A stretch of 64,000 bases of DNA. Origin: Myrica gale. Its lineage: Eukaryota > Streptophyta > Magnoliopsida > Fagales > Myricaceae. Under the pieces are notes generated by a model. The model made no database searches. It worked only from the letters and a program-made list of their open reading frames with translations, and was not told the DNA's origin. The stretch covers positions 6,959,001 to 7,023,000 of the forward strand of contig OZ005620.1 in the NCBI GenBank assembly GCA_963930655.1. Direction: 5' to 3'. A program made the position numbers and the translations under genes. Shown here piece by piece: positions 12,701 to 24,121 of the stretch. How positions within the stretch are numbered: the first letter of the stretch is position 1; each line of letters begins with the position of its first letter.

Positions 12701-13430
12701 ATGAAGATCAAGGAGGTTTGAAAACCCCAAGTACATGCTTTAAGGGACATATCAGACCCTTCGGAGAGGCGACCGGCCAACGAGCAAAGGGGTCAAACGA
12801 CCTTACAAATTCAAGCCAAAAAGGATGGGTAGAGACCCATAAAAGGTGGAAAGCCACGAAGGGCAACAAGCTGAGACGACTAGAGAAGAAGGAAAGACGA
12901 TGGCTGAATACAGTGGCAAAACCAGCAGCTGCAGGTGATAAAAATCGGTCAGATCTGAAAATGGGAAGGCGCGTGAGATCCACGTGCGCCGCCGGGCCGA
13001 TCAACGGAAATGACCAAGAGGAGCGCCTTTGACGTCCAGATGTCAACCACCTAGCGCGTGCATACCGGAGAGGACCACCTGCCGCTGAAAAATGAAGAAA
13101 AAAGAACGGGCACGTGGGATCCGTGCAAGAGTGGCATCGCGTGATCACACACGTGTCGTCCCGTTGTTGGTTGGCCGATGCAGATATATTCTCCAATCGA
13201 TGTAGATGTCGTCCTCGTTAATCGTGATCTTCAAAAACCTCCAGAAAAGCGTAGATCTAGCGACCAAAACTGCTGAAAAAAAAGTCCCTAAAAGTGGCCG
13301 AAAATGGGGGTTTATTGAGGAATCTGGTCGCATATGGCAAGATCAGAGGAGGAGAGGGGAAGTTCATGTGGCCAAGGAAGGAAAATTCTATAGAGAAGAC
13401 ATAGCCTATCTAGAATAGGTGATCATGGTC
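12701..13430. other. GC-richer segment with overlapping unrecognised frames
   Basis: This segment is distinctly more GC-rich than its surroundings, with open frames on both strands (12718-13032 +, 12708-13196 -, 13206-13418 +). No domain, signal peptide or splice pattern could be recognised. It contains CACGTG at 13110-13160. It could be the promoter/5' end of a transposon or a decayed gene. I do not call a gene. Confidence 0.25.
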
Positions 13431-13569
13431 TGTTTTCTTTATATACAAAGTAAAAAGGATTTGAATTTAAACGGTAGAAGAAGCGTTTTAACTTTCAACG
13501 ATTATAGTTGAATGGCCCAAAACTGTATTTTGACTCCTTGAAGTAAATGATATTTGGATTGTGAGACTA

Positions 13570-13936
13570 AAGGACCGGACCACTTATAAGTTGTTCGGAC
13601 CGGTTTTAATTTTTTTTTTCAATTTTTTATTTTTTTAAAATTTTTCTAAATTTTTTTTAGGTTAATTTTAAAGGGGGAAGTACATATAAAAATGTTAAGT
13701 TTTAGTTTAGATTAAAATTAAACATTTTAAGTTTATAATTTGTATTAAAAATTAAAAATTTATTTTATTTTATTTTTTTAATAAATGCGGTCATGTCCGG
13801 TCCGGACCGCATTTATTAAAAAAGAGGACCGGACCGGACAGGATAATCGGACTTATCCGGTCCGGACCGCATTTTAATATCTAGGACTGGACCGCAAATC
13901 CAGTCCGGTCCGCGGTCCAGTTGTGTTCACCCCTAA
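13570..13936. mobile_element. Degenerate hAT-like MITE with CCGGTCCGGACC repeats
   Basis: Repeated GGACCGGACC / CCGGTCCGGACCGCATTTAT motifs flank an AT-rich core. The right end reads TTCACCCCTA, the complement of the TAGGGGTG termini seen at 8212-8534. A matching left end was not found, so the element is probably truncated and its left border is approximate. Confidence 0.5.
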
Positions 13937-13974
13937 ATTCAAGTGTTAGTGATTTGTTGTTGCGCTTCCAGCTC

Positions 13975-14395
13975 ACGGCTATGTTTGCGTAATAAAACTA
14001 TGGTTACCTAAAATTTTATCACCATTACAAAACACTCTCTCCTCATTTTTTTCATCAATTTTTTCTCATTTTTTTCACCTCCTCACATAAAACTTTTTCA
14101 CTATTTCTCTTCACTTTTTCATCAACTTTAATACCTAAAATTTTAACACCCTAAAATTTTGTTTCTCAAACACAACCTTAGTGGGCTTTCTAATTGGGTT
14201 TGTTTTGTAAAATTCTAGTGTTGTTAAAATTTTAGTATTAGGTTTAGTGAAAAAGTGAAGAGGTAATTTTTTATATTTTTTGTAGTGAAAAGTAATGATT
14301 TGATGAGGGAGAGAGAGATTATATTGTAATATTTTATTGTGTTAAAATTTGAGAGGGTGTAAAATTTTATAAGACAAACGCAACCTAAGTCAGGT
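13975..14395. repeat. Cluster of MITE-like inverted repeats
   Basis: Blocks such as CTAAAATTTTA, CTTCACTTTTTCA and CAAACACAACCTTA in the left half recur in reverse complement in the right half (AAAATTTTAGTA, TGAAAAAGTGAAG, GACAAACGCAACCTAA). Ends of the type GG(T/C)TGTGTTTG next to TAA suggest Tourist/PIF-type or similar MITEs, possibly two head to tail. No coding capacity. Confidence 0.45.
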
Positions 14396-15008
14396 CATTT
14401 TGGATCCCATGCACAAAAGTGGGGATAACAGATTTTTTTGTTATCCAAAAAAAATTATGCTACGTAGAATCTACCCTAAGTAGCTTAATAAAAAACTATG
14501 CTACTGCAACAAAAATTATGCTACTTAATAAAAGTATTAAAAAACTCATTATAAATAAAAATAATATTTTTTAAATAAGACTATTGAAACTCTATTTTAA
14601 TAATTTTAATTTATTTCTCAAATATTTATTTATTTTTTAAAATTAAATTTGAAGGTATTTTAAAATAACATTGAAACTGTCTTAAATTTAAAATATATAA
14701 ATATAGTTTTAATAATTAAAAGAATACAATTATAATTAATCGAGGCGAAAAATGACGTTACTCCAAAACTTTAAATTGATTCCCCCGAATTAAGGCGTTC
14801 CTTTAACCGCTATGATTTGTGCTCGTGGGACCCCATGGGGCATTCCGGGTAGGCACAAGCAGCTTTCTTTCTTGTTATTTGTAATTGCTTTCTCCAAAGG
14901 AAAAAGAATATGCGGATATTATTTAGCATTCCGGGTTGGCACAAGGGAGCTCGCTTCCCCAATTTTTTTTGTTTATCTATCCCCCACTTTGCGTGTGGGT
15001 CCATCCTA
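14396..15008. other. AT-rich intergenic DNA before the PB1 gene
   Basis: 14400-14760 is almost entirely A/T with short repeats (TTATGCTAC twice at about 14454 and 14515). 14790-15000 is more mixed and contains GGGTAGGCACAAG and GGGTTGGCACAAG about 90 bp apart. No gene seen. Confidence 0.35.
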
Positions 15009-15030
15009 TGACGTCACTCGCCCACTATAA
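15009..15030 (+). promoter_or_regulatory. Candidate core promoter of the PB1 gene with TGACGTCA box
   Basis: A perfect palindrome TGACGTCA (15009-15016), the known TGA/CRE-type bZIP site, lies ten bases upstream of TATAA (15026-15030). Position 126 bp before the ATG and a CT-rich leader after it (15080-15125) fit a plant promoter plus 5' UTR. Function is inferred. Confidence 0.5.
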
Positions 15031-15155
15031 GTACATATCGAAACCTCTCCCCAGCGGTTTGAAGCAGGCAATAAGCAATCTCTCCGGTCTCAATCCCTGC
15101 TCCCTCTTCTTCTCTCTCCAGAACCTTCTATCTCCGTCAGTTGTACGGGGCATTC

Positions 15156-15833
15156 ATGGTGTCTAACAAAGTCACAGAGTCCATCAAGTTTCTTTGTAGC
15201 TATGGGGGAAAGATCCTCCCTCGCCATACCGACGGCAAGCTTCGCTATGTCGGCGGACTTACCCGAGTCCTCGCCGTTGATCGCTCCGTTACTTTCGCAG
15301 GTTCGTTTTGTTCACTCCTTACACACTCGTATTCTGTTGCAGTTTCTGTGAGTTTGTTCGGTTTTAGTAAATGTGTTTTTTTTGTGACTTTTTCAGAGTT
15401 AATGGTGAAGCTCGTTGAGTTCTGTGGCTCCTCTGTGACTCTGAGGTGTCAGTTACCGCGCGGAGATTTGGAAACCCTGATCTCAATCACCTCCGAAGAA
15501 GATTTGGCTAATCTGATTGAAGAATACGATCGCGCTTCGTCTTCAGTGTCTCATCCTTTGAAGATTAGAGCCATTCTTTCGCCGCCGAAATCTCTCAAGA
15601 AAATCTCTCCCCCTTCGTCGACTCCACCGAGCCTCGATTTCTCTGCGTGCAAATCGCCTTTCGCACCCGTCGATTCATTGAAAACCTCGGCGGCCTACCG
15701 CTTCGTACAGCGGGCGTATTCGTCTCCGGTTGCATATGTCGCCTGCGGTCGGAATTGTTCCGAAAAAGCCTATCGCCACAACTGTCAGGAGAACCCTAGA
15801 GTTCCGCATTCATATGTTCCTCGGTTCAATTGA
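15156..15833 (+). CDS. Small PB1 (Phox/Bem1p) domain protein
   Basis: Exons 15156-15300 and 15397-15833 give 193 aa. The N-terminal half is a plant PB1 domain: basic-strand region SIKFLCSYGGKILPR at about residues 9-24, YVGGLTRVLAVDR near 30-43, and the acidic/hydrophobic end ITSEEDLANLIEEYDR near 85-100. PB1 domains mediate head-to-tail protein oligomerisation. The serine/proline-rich C-terminal half has no known domain and ends in VPRFN. The start at 15156 is the first ATG after a CT-rich leader. The 96-bp intron is a multiple of three and contains no in-frame stop, so retained-intron transcripts would encode 225 aa. Kinase or transcription-factor domains found in larger PB1 families are absent. 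Partner and pathway unknown. Confidence 0.82.
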   Translation: MVSNKVTESIKFLCSYGGKILPRHTDGKLRYVGGLTRVLAVDRSVTFAGSFCSLLTHSYSVAVSVSLFGFSKCVFFVTFSELMVKLVEFCGSSVTLRCQLPRGDLETLISITSEEDLANLIEEYDRASSSVSHPLKIRAILSPPKSLKKISPPSSTPPSLDFSACKSPFAPVDSLKTSAAYRFVQRAYSSPVAYVACGRNCSEKAYRHNCQENPRVPHSYVPRFN

Positions 15834-17453
15834 TGGCAGTGAGGCGCAACAATACGGATGCATAGTTAAGGAAATTACACAAGCAGAGGACAATATATGA
15901 TGATGAAAATTAGTAAACCCCCCCCCCCCCCCCCCCCCCCGAAAAGAAAAAAAGAAGAAGTGAAAAAACGTTATAGGAGAGTTAAACTTTGTGATTGAGA
16001 TGTGAAAATTTGAAGGATTTTTTGAAATTTCTTGAATTGAGATGATGCATTAACCTTGCGCCTGAGATATTTGATCCCGGAGTTCCCTACGCGACGGCAT
16101 CTGTTTGTAGTCACTGAAGTATGCCGTTAGGGTTCCGTTACTCGCCCTTAATTTGGACAGGCCTGTGTTCCTTTCCGGTCGTGCCACGTATTTGTTTTAG
16201 ACGGACGAAAGTTTCCCGTCAGAGGCCTTCTGTGTCAAGAGCGGACTTTGACACGTTCTTGCTTTCAGATTTCGTTGGCTTTTGTTACTAACATGTGTGT
16301 AAGAATTATATATTAATTCTTTGAATTGATTTCTTTTTTTCCTTGGTTTGAATTGATTTCTATTGATCGTTGTATTTACTTTCCTGATTTGCAGGTCAAC
16401 GACGGAGGTACCCGATGCCATTTGGCTGCGGACCTTAGGAAGATCCTAGGGAGAGCACCTGCCTCGAACCTTCCTCAACTTTGCTGTGTAAATAAACGGC
16501 TGGGGATCAAATATATTAATCAAAAATAAACTTCAATGCCTTCTGGGAATTACGGCATAAAACCTACTCTGGAAGACGGAAACAATTATTTAATGAAACC
16601 CAAAAGATTTATAACTAAGACAAGCTACCCCTTGGGACTTGGAGAGCCAACATTGTTTAAACCAAGAAAGAAGGGGAGGATTTCGAACCATGACTGTGAT
16701 TACGATTGTGGGTTTGATCAGAAATGGGAGCACGTTATGGCCTCAGCTGAAGGAAAGAACGAATCATCATCGGAAGGCAGAACTTTCTTTCCCCTATCCG
16801 AGTCACAACAAACTAGTCATCAAAAAGGAAAGAAAAGCTTTCTTATCACCAATTTAAAAAGAAAGAAGTTTCTTCCCACTTCTCGAATCGTGACAATGAA
16901 ATTATAGGTAAACCAAAACTTGGAATGTGATGTGTGAGTCGAATATATTTTAGTCTTTTCACCTATAACTGTTCGTGGCACTATTTAATGTTATTTATAA
17001 AAAAATTTCGGATAATACATAGATATTATAATAGAGTCCACTTGATATCCTCTCTCTCATAAATGGAAATGATCTGGCATTTCCTAACAACTATAAGAGA
17101 GGACTATATGGCCAAGAGCCAACTATTATATAGCCTTTTAATTCCAGCCATATACTTTGACATATAAGGTTGTGGAGAGTTTTTTAAACTCTTATATTTG
17201 GTTAGAGTGGTGGAGGAATGAGATACAAAGGATGAATTTTCCTCCTCATAGTTGGAAGGGAGATCAATCAGCAAAATAGTATGCCTTGTATAAAACAGCG
17301 AAAAATAGTAATCTATGTAAACAACTATTTTCTCTATTAATTGTAAGCTACTGGAAAAAGCAAGTCCAGGCATGTCCATATAAAGCTCAATCCATAAGGT
17401 AAGCCAGCATTCAGAATCTTCCAGACAAAACAATAAGTAGAGAGGCAGCTTTC
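15834..17453. other. Region between the PB1 gene and the APC15-like gene
   Basis: The PB1 3' flank includes a pure C run (about 15918-15940). A possible splice acceptor (TTTGCAG at about 16388-16394) follows pyrimidine-rich DNA, and a 123-codon frame (16536-16907 +) rich in Lys/Ser has no recognisable domain. These could belong to a spliced 3' UTR or non-coding transcript. 16920-17450 is AT-rich with nothing recognised. Confidence 0.3.
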
Positions 17454-19488
17454 TCAAGCAGTTTCCTGCTCAAACTCTTCACCCTCAGATTCTTCTGCAT
17501 TGTCTGCATCATCATCATCAGCTTCGTTGTCATACTCCTCCTTCTCATTATCAGCAGTAGTTCTCCCCATCACAACCAGGCCGCTATTAGTCTTCCTGAT
17601 TTCGTTACACTGCATGAGTTTACGCGCATTAATACAATGACAGGAACTCCTTTAAGAAGCAAGAAAATTAAATTATTAGATCAAAACTTTTGACGGCAGT
17701 GGATAATATCCCGACTTCGGAATCAAGTTAGGGAGGGAACTTTATCACAGAGAGAGCGCAGCGCAAACTATGATTAAAACATTAAATGACGATCACTAAG
17801 TAGAACAACTAAAACAATTAAACAAAGGCAACCATCAAATCCAGACGAACAGCAGGAGACAGTATTGGTTTATAAACCAAATTAACTGATTTGTTGCAAC
17901 CTTCCAAATCGCAAATGCTGCCAGTAGTAATAACTTACTTTTTTTGGTTTAAATACCTGTTACTACCATATCTGGTTGGAATTCGATTTGGAAACAAGTG
18001 ATTTATCACCCACGGTCCTTTCATATCGTTTCGGCCAAAATTTATTGAAGTCTTGCACACATAAATCCCATATAACAAGAACCGTTACGAGCTATATATC
18101 CTTAACCCAGAAACCAAAGACAAATACCATTAGACCGCAAGCTGATGAGAAGTATAACTTTGTGAATCATATCTGGTGACTTGAACTTGTCTCAACTGAT
18201 ATAAGGACAAAGCATAATCTCCCCTCCTTTTAAAACATCAAACTAGTCTCTCAGGACATGAAAATCCAGAAACCACCCTGACTTTTATAATCAACCAAAT
18301 CCAATGTCCGGATATTCCAAGATCAGAACATCATGCCATCAATGCATAATGAATTCCAACCTGGAACAAATAAGGGCACAGGAAACAGAGCTTTCTTTGA
18401 GTTTCCATTTAGAGCGATTTAAACCTGGATCTTTGGATATGACTGAGCTAAATCCCACCCTTGTCCCTGTTGGTTCCACATAAACAACTTTTTCCTCGAG
18501 CCCAATTAAACATCTCCACCACAAATAGTTCACAATGTCTAGTTTAGGATCCTCATTTTACTTCTGTGAATTAGTGTTTTCTAAGAACACAAATTATATC
18601 ATTCACGAAGAGCACAGGTGGGGCTACCTACATCATCACTCTGGTCACTTTAGACTGTTCATGTTACAATCCGAGTGTGGAGGAGAACAAATTTACAGAA
18701 ACGGCCATCCCACTCTTCTAGATTGTTCCATTTCTCTGGTTAAGTCACCACACCAGGTCAATTGCAGATAAGATTAGTTAACGTCTTGAAATCAACTTTA
18801 GCAATCCTACGGAACATCCAAACTTCTACATTACTAAGCAACCAACACAGCATCACATTCCGAATCTAGCATGTACACAATTTGGGTACAGCCACGCCTC
18901 AAAACATACCAACAAAATCTCTAGCATTTAACTAAAAATTCCGGCTAGATAAAAAATGCTGATTGAATGCTTTGAGTAGTTATAGGTTTACCAAACTCTG
19001 CAAAGCAAGCTATTAATAATCAGACTTCTAGACTAAAGCCCCCCCCCCCCCCCAAACAAAAAAAGAAGAAGAAAGAAGAACAAAAACAAGATTTTTACGT
19101 TCGTTTTAGTCTTTTTAGATAATAAAAAGCTTTCAAATGCAAGTAAAGCTGAGCGGTGAATCCTCTACAATTAGTGTAAACTGTTTTTATGGGAACGCAA
19201 TTTGGGGTGACTCTCTTAAAACCCACAAGGCAAATGATTGATTATAACCTCGAATGATATTTAAGAATTAGAGAACAGAGGCATAAAAAATTCACGGCTT
19301 TAGCAATTTCTCGTTCGGAAACCAAGCCCTAAGTTAAAAGGTACCTTTTCATCAAAATCGGACTCTTCCATGGCGAGGAGGAGCTCCTCGCTGTGGGGTT
19401 GGGGCCACTGCGAAGGAAGCAGAAGCGACGTCGGGATCGTCCTTGTCGCCCACGGGTACTGGATCATGAACGCCGGGAACTGCAACAT
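17454..19488 (-). CDS. APC15: Anaphase-promoting complex subunit 15-like protein
   Basis: Exon 1 is 19345-19488 and exon 2 is 17454-17609 on the minus strand, joined in phase 0 to give 99 aa. Exon 1 encodes MLQFPAFMIQYP, a proline-rich stretch with LLLPSQWPQPHSEELLLAMEE, and ends DEK before the GT donor. Exon 2 encodes CNEIRKTNSGLVVMGRTT and a strongly acidic tail (EADDDDADNAEESEGEEFEQ). A short N-terminal part, a middle with a conserved (N)xLVxxGK/R-type motif and an acidic tail is the APC15/MND2-like layout. In animals and yeast this subunit of the APC/C ubiquitin ligase helps turn over the mitotic checkpoint complex. The intron of about 1.7 kb is much larger than the 300-bp coding sequence. 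The assignment is by remembered family similarity and would need a profile search. Confidence 0.7.
17610..19344 (-). other. Long intron of the APC15-like gene
   Basis: This 1735-bp GT-AG intron holds no recognisable gene. It contains a C homopolymer at about 19039-19053 followed by purine-rich GAAGAAG sequence, and short frames without family features. Confidence 0.55.
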
Positions 19489-19632
19489 CTTTCCCCAAGA
19501 TTCTCCGGGTTTGCCGTTTGGTGTGAAAAATCAGCTCCTTCTCTCTGGACGGAAACCACATTAAGGACGGTAATTGCTTGTCGTTTTATCTCTTACGGCA
19601 CTGTGATTGCTGCCGCTTTTGAGGGCCCAAGG

Positions 19633-19640
19633 TTTATATA
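19633..19640 (-). promoter_or_regulatory. Candidate TATA box of the APC15-like gene
   Basis: On the minus strand this reads TATATAAA, 145 bp upstream of the ATG at 19488. It is the only good TATA match just upstream. Assigned by position only. Confidence 0.45.
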
Positions 19641-19683
19641 ATAATCGCAACGGCTTATAAGCGCGCTTGGAACTTTCGAACAC

Positions 19684-21234
19684 TCAATAAACTACTGCCG
19701 TTTGAGTCCTAGGTTGTCGTTTCTGTAAAATGGTGCCATATATGGCGGTCGTTTCAATCTCCCCTGAGATCCCAAGCAAAACGGCACATTTATCGTACGA
19801 GTCATTTATCCGTCGTTTGAGATATTGTTGTTCTTTGGTTCGGATGACATGCATTCCTGTTGCTTCCCCCAGCCTCATAAATCTGGCTGTCTTGTTACCA
19901 ATCACCTAATCTTAATGCACCAATTGATAATCGACCGGTGTAAAATTTCCGAACAAGTTTTTAAAAAATCTTGGGAATGTTGAGAAAATTAAAGTAGATT
20001 AGAATTGTATTAAATTTTAAGAAAAAACAGTGCAAAAAATAATTTTATGAAAGTTGATGAAAAAATAAAAACAAAGATGATTTGAGTGAAATTTTTATAT
20101 TTATTGTAATAGAAAGAGATGATTTGACGGAGAGAGAAAAATGATTTTTAAGTTATTTTATTTTTTTTAATTAAAATTTTGAGTTAATTATGTTTGCATG
20201 ACTCAATTTTTTTTTCTCTATATTTTAAGTTTAGAGACAATACTCTAATCTCTTTGAAATAGATATGATTATGATTAACATTTGATTATTCCTTCCCTCT
20301 TACGGACTTCGAATTCTCCAAAAAAAAATCTCAAAGTTTCTCAAACAAAACTAATGATAAAATAAAAGTTTGGTGCAGGAAAACTCCTCCATGGAAGTCA
20401 TCGCCGCTTTGCGTGGTCATTGTGTTGTGTCTCAACCCTTGTGGTCGATTCGTGTTGGTATTTCGACCTTTGTGTTCGTTTTGTATTTGTATCTTGGCTT
20501 TTGTAGCCACTTGTGGTTGCATCCAGAACCTTGTAGTATGTGTGTGTATTCGACATTTTGTGGTCGGTTTGGTTTCCCAATTCTTAGATCCTACTTGTCC
20601 AGAGCCTCTGTTCCCCTTCATTGAGGATTTTATGCCTTTGCTAAGTTTGTAAGGCCTTTGAGTTTAATTAGGTTTTTCAATCGCCCTTCGAGACTTTTTC
20701 TGAATTCTACCCATTGTAACGTCGTTAGATATTGTAACGTTTTGAGTTATATTAAGGATTGCTTTTTAAAAAAAGAAATTGGTAATTTGGTCACTATGTT
20801 TTGACTCAAATGACAAAATAGTCACTAGGATTATTTTTTTTAACTTTTTAGTCACTGAGTCATTATCCGTCTAACGATATGGTCTTTCCGTCTATATTTC
20901 GTCAGCACATCTAACATAATCCAATTACATGTCATTTTGACCAGCTTAGCGTCACTGACCAAGTAGTAGCCCAGTCACTTAAAATGAAGCTATAGGCACC
21001 ATTTAAGACAAGTTGTTTTGTTTAAACGACAAAATGTTTTATCAAAAAAATGTTGTGCATCGTCGTCGGCTTCTGCCTCTCCCTCTCTTTTTGAAATTCC
21101 ATATATGTAAGGTTGTGTATGGCCGATGAAGCTTCCCTCTTCCAAATCCTTCCCCATTTGATGGTTCCCAACACTCTCTTCCTCTATGTTTTCCTTCTTC
21201 CTCTTTCGCCTTCGTTGCGCGATCTTATGTAACT
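19684..21234. other. Intergenic region with possible LINE 3' end and MITE-like sequence
   Basis: 20370-20780 holds overlapping short frames, GTTTTGAGTTATATTAAGGATT and a terminal A-rich run (20767-20778), which could be the 3' end of a non-LTR element. 20780-21000 has the 'no-gene' style sequence common in plant MITEs (TTTGGTCACTATGTTTTGAC). 19920-20260 is AT-rich with poly-A and poly-T runs. Nothing is bounded by clear duplications. Confidence 0.3.
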
Positions 21235-21768
21235 TGATGGGCCATAATATGACCGGCTCAGCCCATCAGAAACACACCAGCCTAGCTGTAGTTCCGCCTA
21301 AGCCCATAGGCGCTCTCAGAGCCCTAGCGCACGCACATATGGATTTGCCTCTAATATTTTCCAGCTCGGATATTCAAGGAGTCCTAAGACTCACAGTACT
21401 AAGGCCCCCATAGAACTCTAGTCGGACTCTAATCCCTCCACATATAAATAGCCAGGTATTCCCCTTCATATTCTCTCATGCTTAATTCCATTCTTCAAGT
21501 CTCATTACTTCTCTAGACTAGAAGCTTCAATTGCTCTTCTTATACTCAAATCTTCTTGAGATCTAACTTACACATCAAAGCCTCCAGACCTATGCTGACA
21601 CCTATTCTTCTTCTTCCTTTCAGGTCTGATCGACTCCGTTTCTCGGTAATTTTTGGCATCATCAGTTGGTGTCGTCTGTAGAAATTGTCGAAAAAAACCA
21701 CCTCCAAAAACTTTTACGCTCACTGCAGCAGTTTTCAACCACTTCCTTTACAGCTTTTCTTCATCCTA

Positions 21769-22676
21769 ATGCCTTCCCCCGTTGAAACACCAAACGACGA
21801 CCAACCACCTCCAATCACAAACACAGAACTCATCCCAAACAACAACGTTGTGACAAACTCAGATCTCGCCCCCAACAGTGACGCACTGCTGGCTAACCTA
21901 GTCTAGACCCGTGGATAACCTTGCTCATCAGATCAGCACGATCCAGCAAGCAAACACACCTCTATCTCCTCCACGTTTATGTATGTCTCAGTTAGAGGAA
22001 GGAACCGCAGACAACAACTCGACTCATCAATTTCCTCCAAAGCAACATGGGGCGAGCGACTGGCGAACCGCCTTCCATGAGCAGATCGTCGGACAGGTGG
22101 AGCAGATCCGGCTCCTTCAACAGAAGTTGAATAAGGTGGAAAACCCCAAAGCCAATAACTCCTCCACCCTAGAGAACGTTGGCAGTTGCCCTTTCACAGC
22201 AAAAGTACTAGCGTGCCCATTGCTCCCACACTTCCGACCACGCCAGATCGACCTATTTGATGGCTCTAGCGATCCCTGCAACCACCTGAAGATCTTCCGC
22301 CTACTAATGCACTTCCAATCATATGCAGATCCCATTATCTGCCGAGCATTCTCATTGATTCTCAAGGGATCGACACAATATTAGTTATCTGGTTTGCCGG
22401 CTGGAACCATCGACGACTTTGACACTCTCGGCACGCAGTTCCTAAGCCATTTCACATCCAATCGGCGGATCAAACGCCCTACTTCTTATTTGTAGAGCCC
22501 TAAGGAAAGCCTACGCAGTTACATAACGTGCTTCAATCGTGAGGCTATCAAGACCCTCCAGGCTGCCGATGAGGTCAAACTAATGATGCTAATCACAGGT
22601 TTCATGCCAAGCAACTTCCTCAAGACCCTCATGAGGAAAAATCCGACCAATTTTACAGATGTCATCACGAAATGAA
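21769..22676 (+). pseudogene. Gag-like remnant of the Gypsy element
   Basis: Several frames together show the retrotransposon gag pattern: FDGSSDPCNHLKIF, a cysteine-arginine-alanine-phenylalanine box, LPAGTIDDFDTL, then LRSYITCFNREA. Stops at 21904-21906 and 22381-22383 and frame changes interrupt it. No zinc knuckle was found. Confidence 0.65.
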
Positions 22677-22995
22677 AAAAACATGGATTTTGAGAACATG
22701 TTCGCTGCACGTCTCCATTCCACACCTCCTGACCAGCAGGGGAGAAAAGGGATCATGACGTTGACCACTCTCACTACCGAGATCAACGACGATGAATCGA
22801 CAAAGACCGCTCGCCACGACCCATGCGATGCGATTAGCCACCTTCAAAGTCACTAACACCTCTTGACCTCGCAACAAGGAATTGAGAAAGTCCTGCAAGG
22901 ATTAAATTTATTCTATTGATGATATCTTTTATCTGATATGATAATTTCGTTTTATCTCAACATGATCTTGTTTTGTCTTATCTAATATGGCAACC

Positions 22996-23407
22996 TTTTA
23001 GTACAGTGTCATGTGCACCCCTATGTTACAGTGTCATGCGCACCACCATGTTACAGTGCCTTGTGCACCCTATGTTACAGTGACATGCGCACCACCATGT
23101 TATAGTGTTGTGTGCACCCTATATTATAGTGTCTTGCGCACCACCTTGTTACAGTGATGTATGCACCCCATGTTACAGTGCTTAGATCACCACCACTCAT
23201 GTTATAATGTCGAACGCACTCTTGTGTTACAGTGCTAGAAGCACCACTTATGTTACAATACCGAGAGCACCTCTGATGTTACAGTACCGAGAGCACCACC
23301 AATGTTACAGTCTCGAGAGCACCGACATTGTTACAGTGTCGAGCGCACCCTTTGTTTTACAATGCCAATAGTACCCTTAATGATACAATGTCCTGGGCAC
23401 CTCTTGG
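22996..23407. repeat. Tandem array of about 25-bp units
   Basis: About 16 diverged copies of ATGTTACAGTGTCATGCGCA-type units. Early copies alternate between endings CACCACC and CACCCT, suggesting a two-unit higher-order repeat of about 49 bp. The array lies between gag remnant and 3' LTR. Flanking segments 22913-22996 and 23510-23606 also resemble each other (GATAATTTCGTT, TTATCT). Confidence 0.8.
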
Positions 23408-24121
23408 TATCAACAACCCTAGTGAGCACCCCCGTGACAGGAGCACCTCGTAGGATTGGTCTAGCTCACCCGTGCCACAGGCACTCCTTGGTCTCAGCGA
23501 CCCAAATATCCTATTGATAATATCTCTTTTATCTACCCTGATAATTTCGTTGTATTTTATCTAACGTGACGAACTTTTAGTTTTATCTTATCTGATAATT
23601 CATACGTATGGTCGTTCTCTGCAAAGTGCTACGGACACCCTTAATGAGTATCCCATTACGGAACATCCCGGGCGGCTGGTCTAACTCATATGTGCCACAG
23701 ACACCTCTACATTAGCGAATTGGTCTCGAAGACATGTGCCTACGCCAACAAATTGCTCTCGGTAACCTATGCCCTTACGCCCGCAAATTGTTGATCTCAC
23801 AAGGCCAAGAACATCAATACACTTGAGATCATGTATAAATTTGCAACATTAAGGACACCTCTACACTAGAGGACTGGTCTGACTTCTGTGTGTCAAGCGC
23901 ACCTACACACCATATGGTGGGGTCTAGTTCGACAACACCAAAAGTACCCCTTTATAACAACGATTGGACTAAAAAGCCCGAGGGACTACTGATGGTCCAT
24001 AATATCACTGGCCTAGCCCATCATGAACACACTAGCCCAACTGTAGTTCCTCCCAAGCCCATAGACGCTCTCAAAGCCTCAGCCTGCGCACATATGGATT
24101 TGCCTCCCTTATTTTCCCGCT

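Larger units (their letters stand above)
21235..24121 (+). mobile_element. Decayed Gypsy-type LTR retrotransposon, lacking pol
   Basis: The 5' LTR is about 21235-21664 (starts TGATGGGCCATAATAT, TATAAATA at 21443-21450). It is followed by a primer-binding-like sequence TTGGTGTCGTCTG, as in plant Gypsy elements. A gag-like remnant follows (about 21769-22680). The 3' LTR starts at 23990 after the purine-rich AGGGACTAC and matches the 5' LTR for about 130 bp before it is cut at about 24121. No protease, reverse transcriptase or integrase is visible, so it was non-autonomous or deleted. Internal space is filled by a 25-bp tandem array. Confidence 0.78.

Noticed and set aside
12708..13196. 162-aa minus-strand gene
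   Set aside because: The opposite strand is equally open, no motif or splice pattern is present, and GC-rich composition explains the open frames.
15918..15940. Biological signal in the poly-C run
   Set aside because: Homopolymers here, at 19039-19053 and at 55141-55153 (poly-G) are short and unassociated with other features; their lengths may be sequencing-dependent.
21686..21906. Separate 73-aa gene
   Set aside because: It follows a Gypsy 5' LTR and primer site and leads into gag-like sequence, so it is the retroelement leader/gag start.
22996..23407. CRISPR-like array
   Set aside because: Units are adjacent and diverged with no unique spacers, in a plant retroelement; it is an ordinary tandem repeat.
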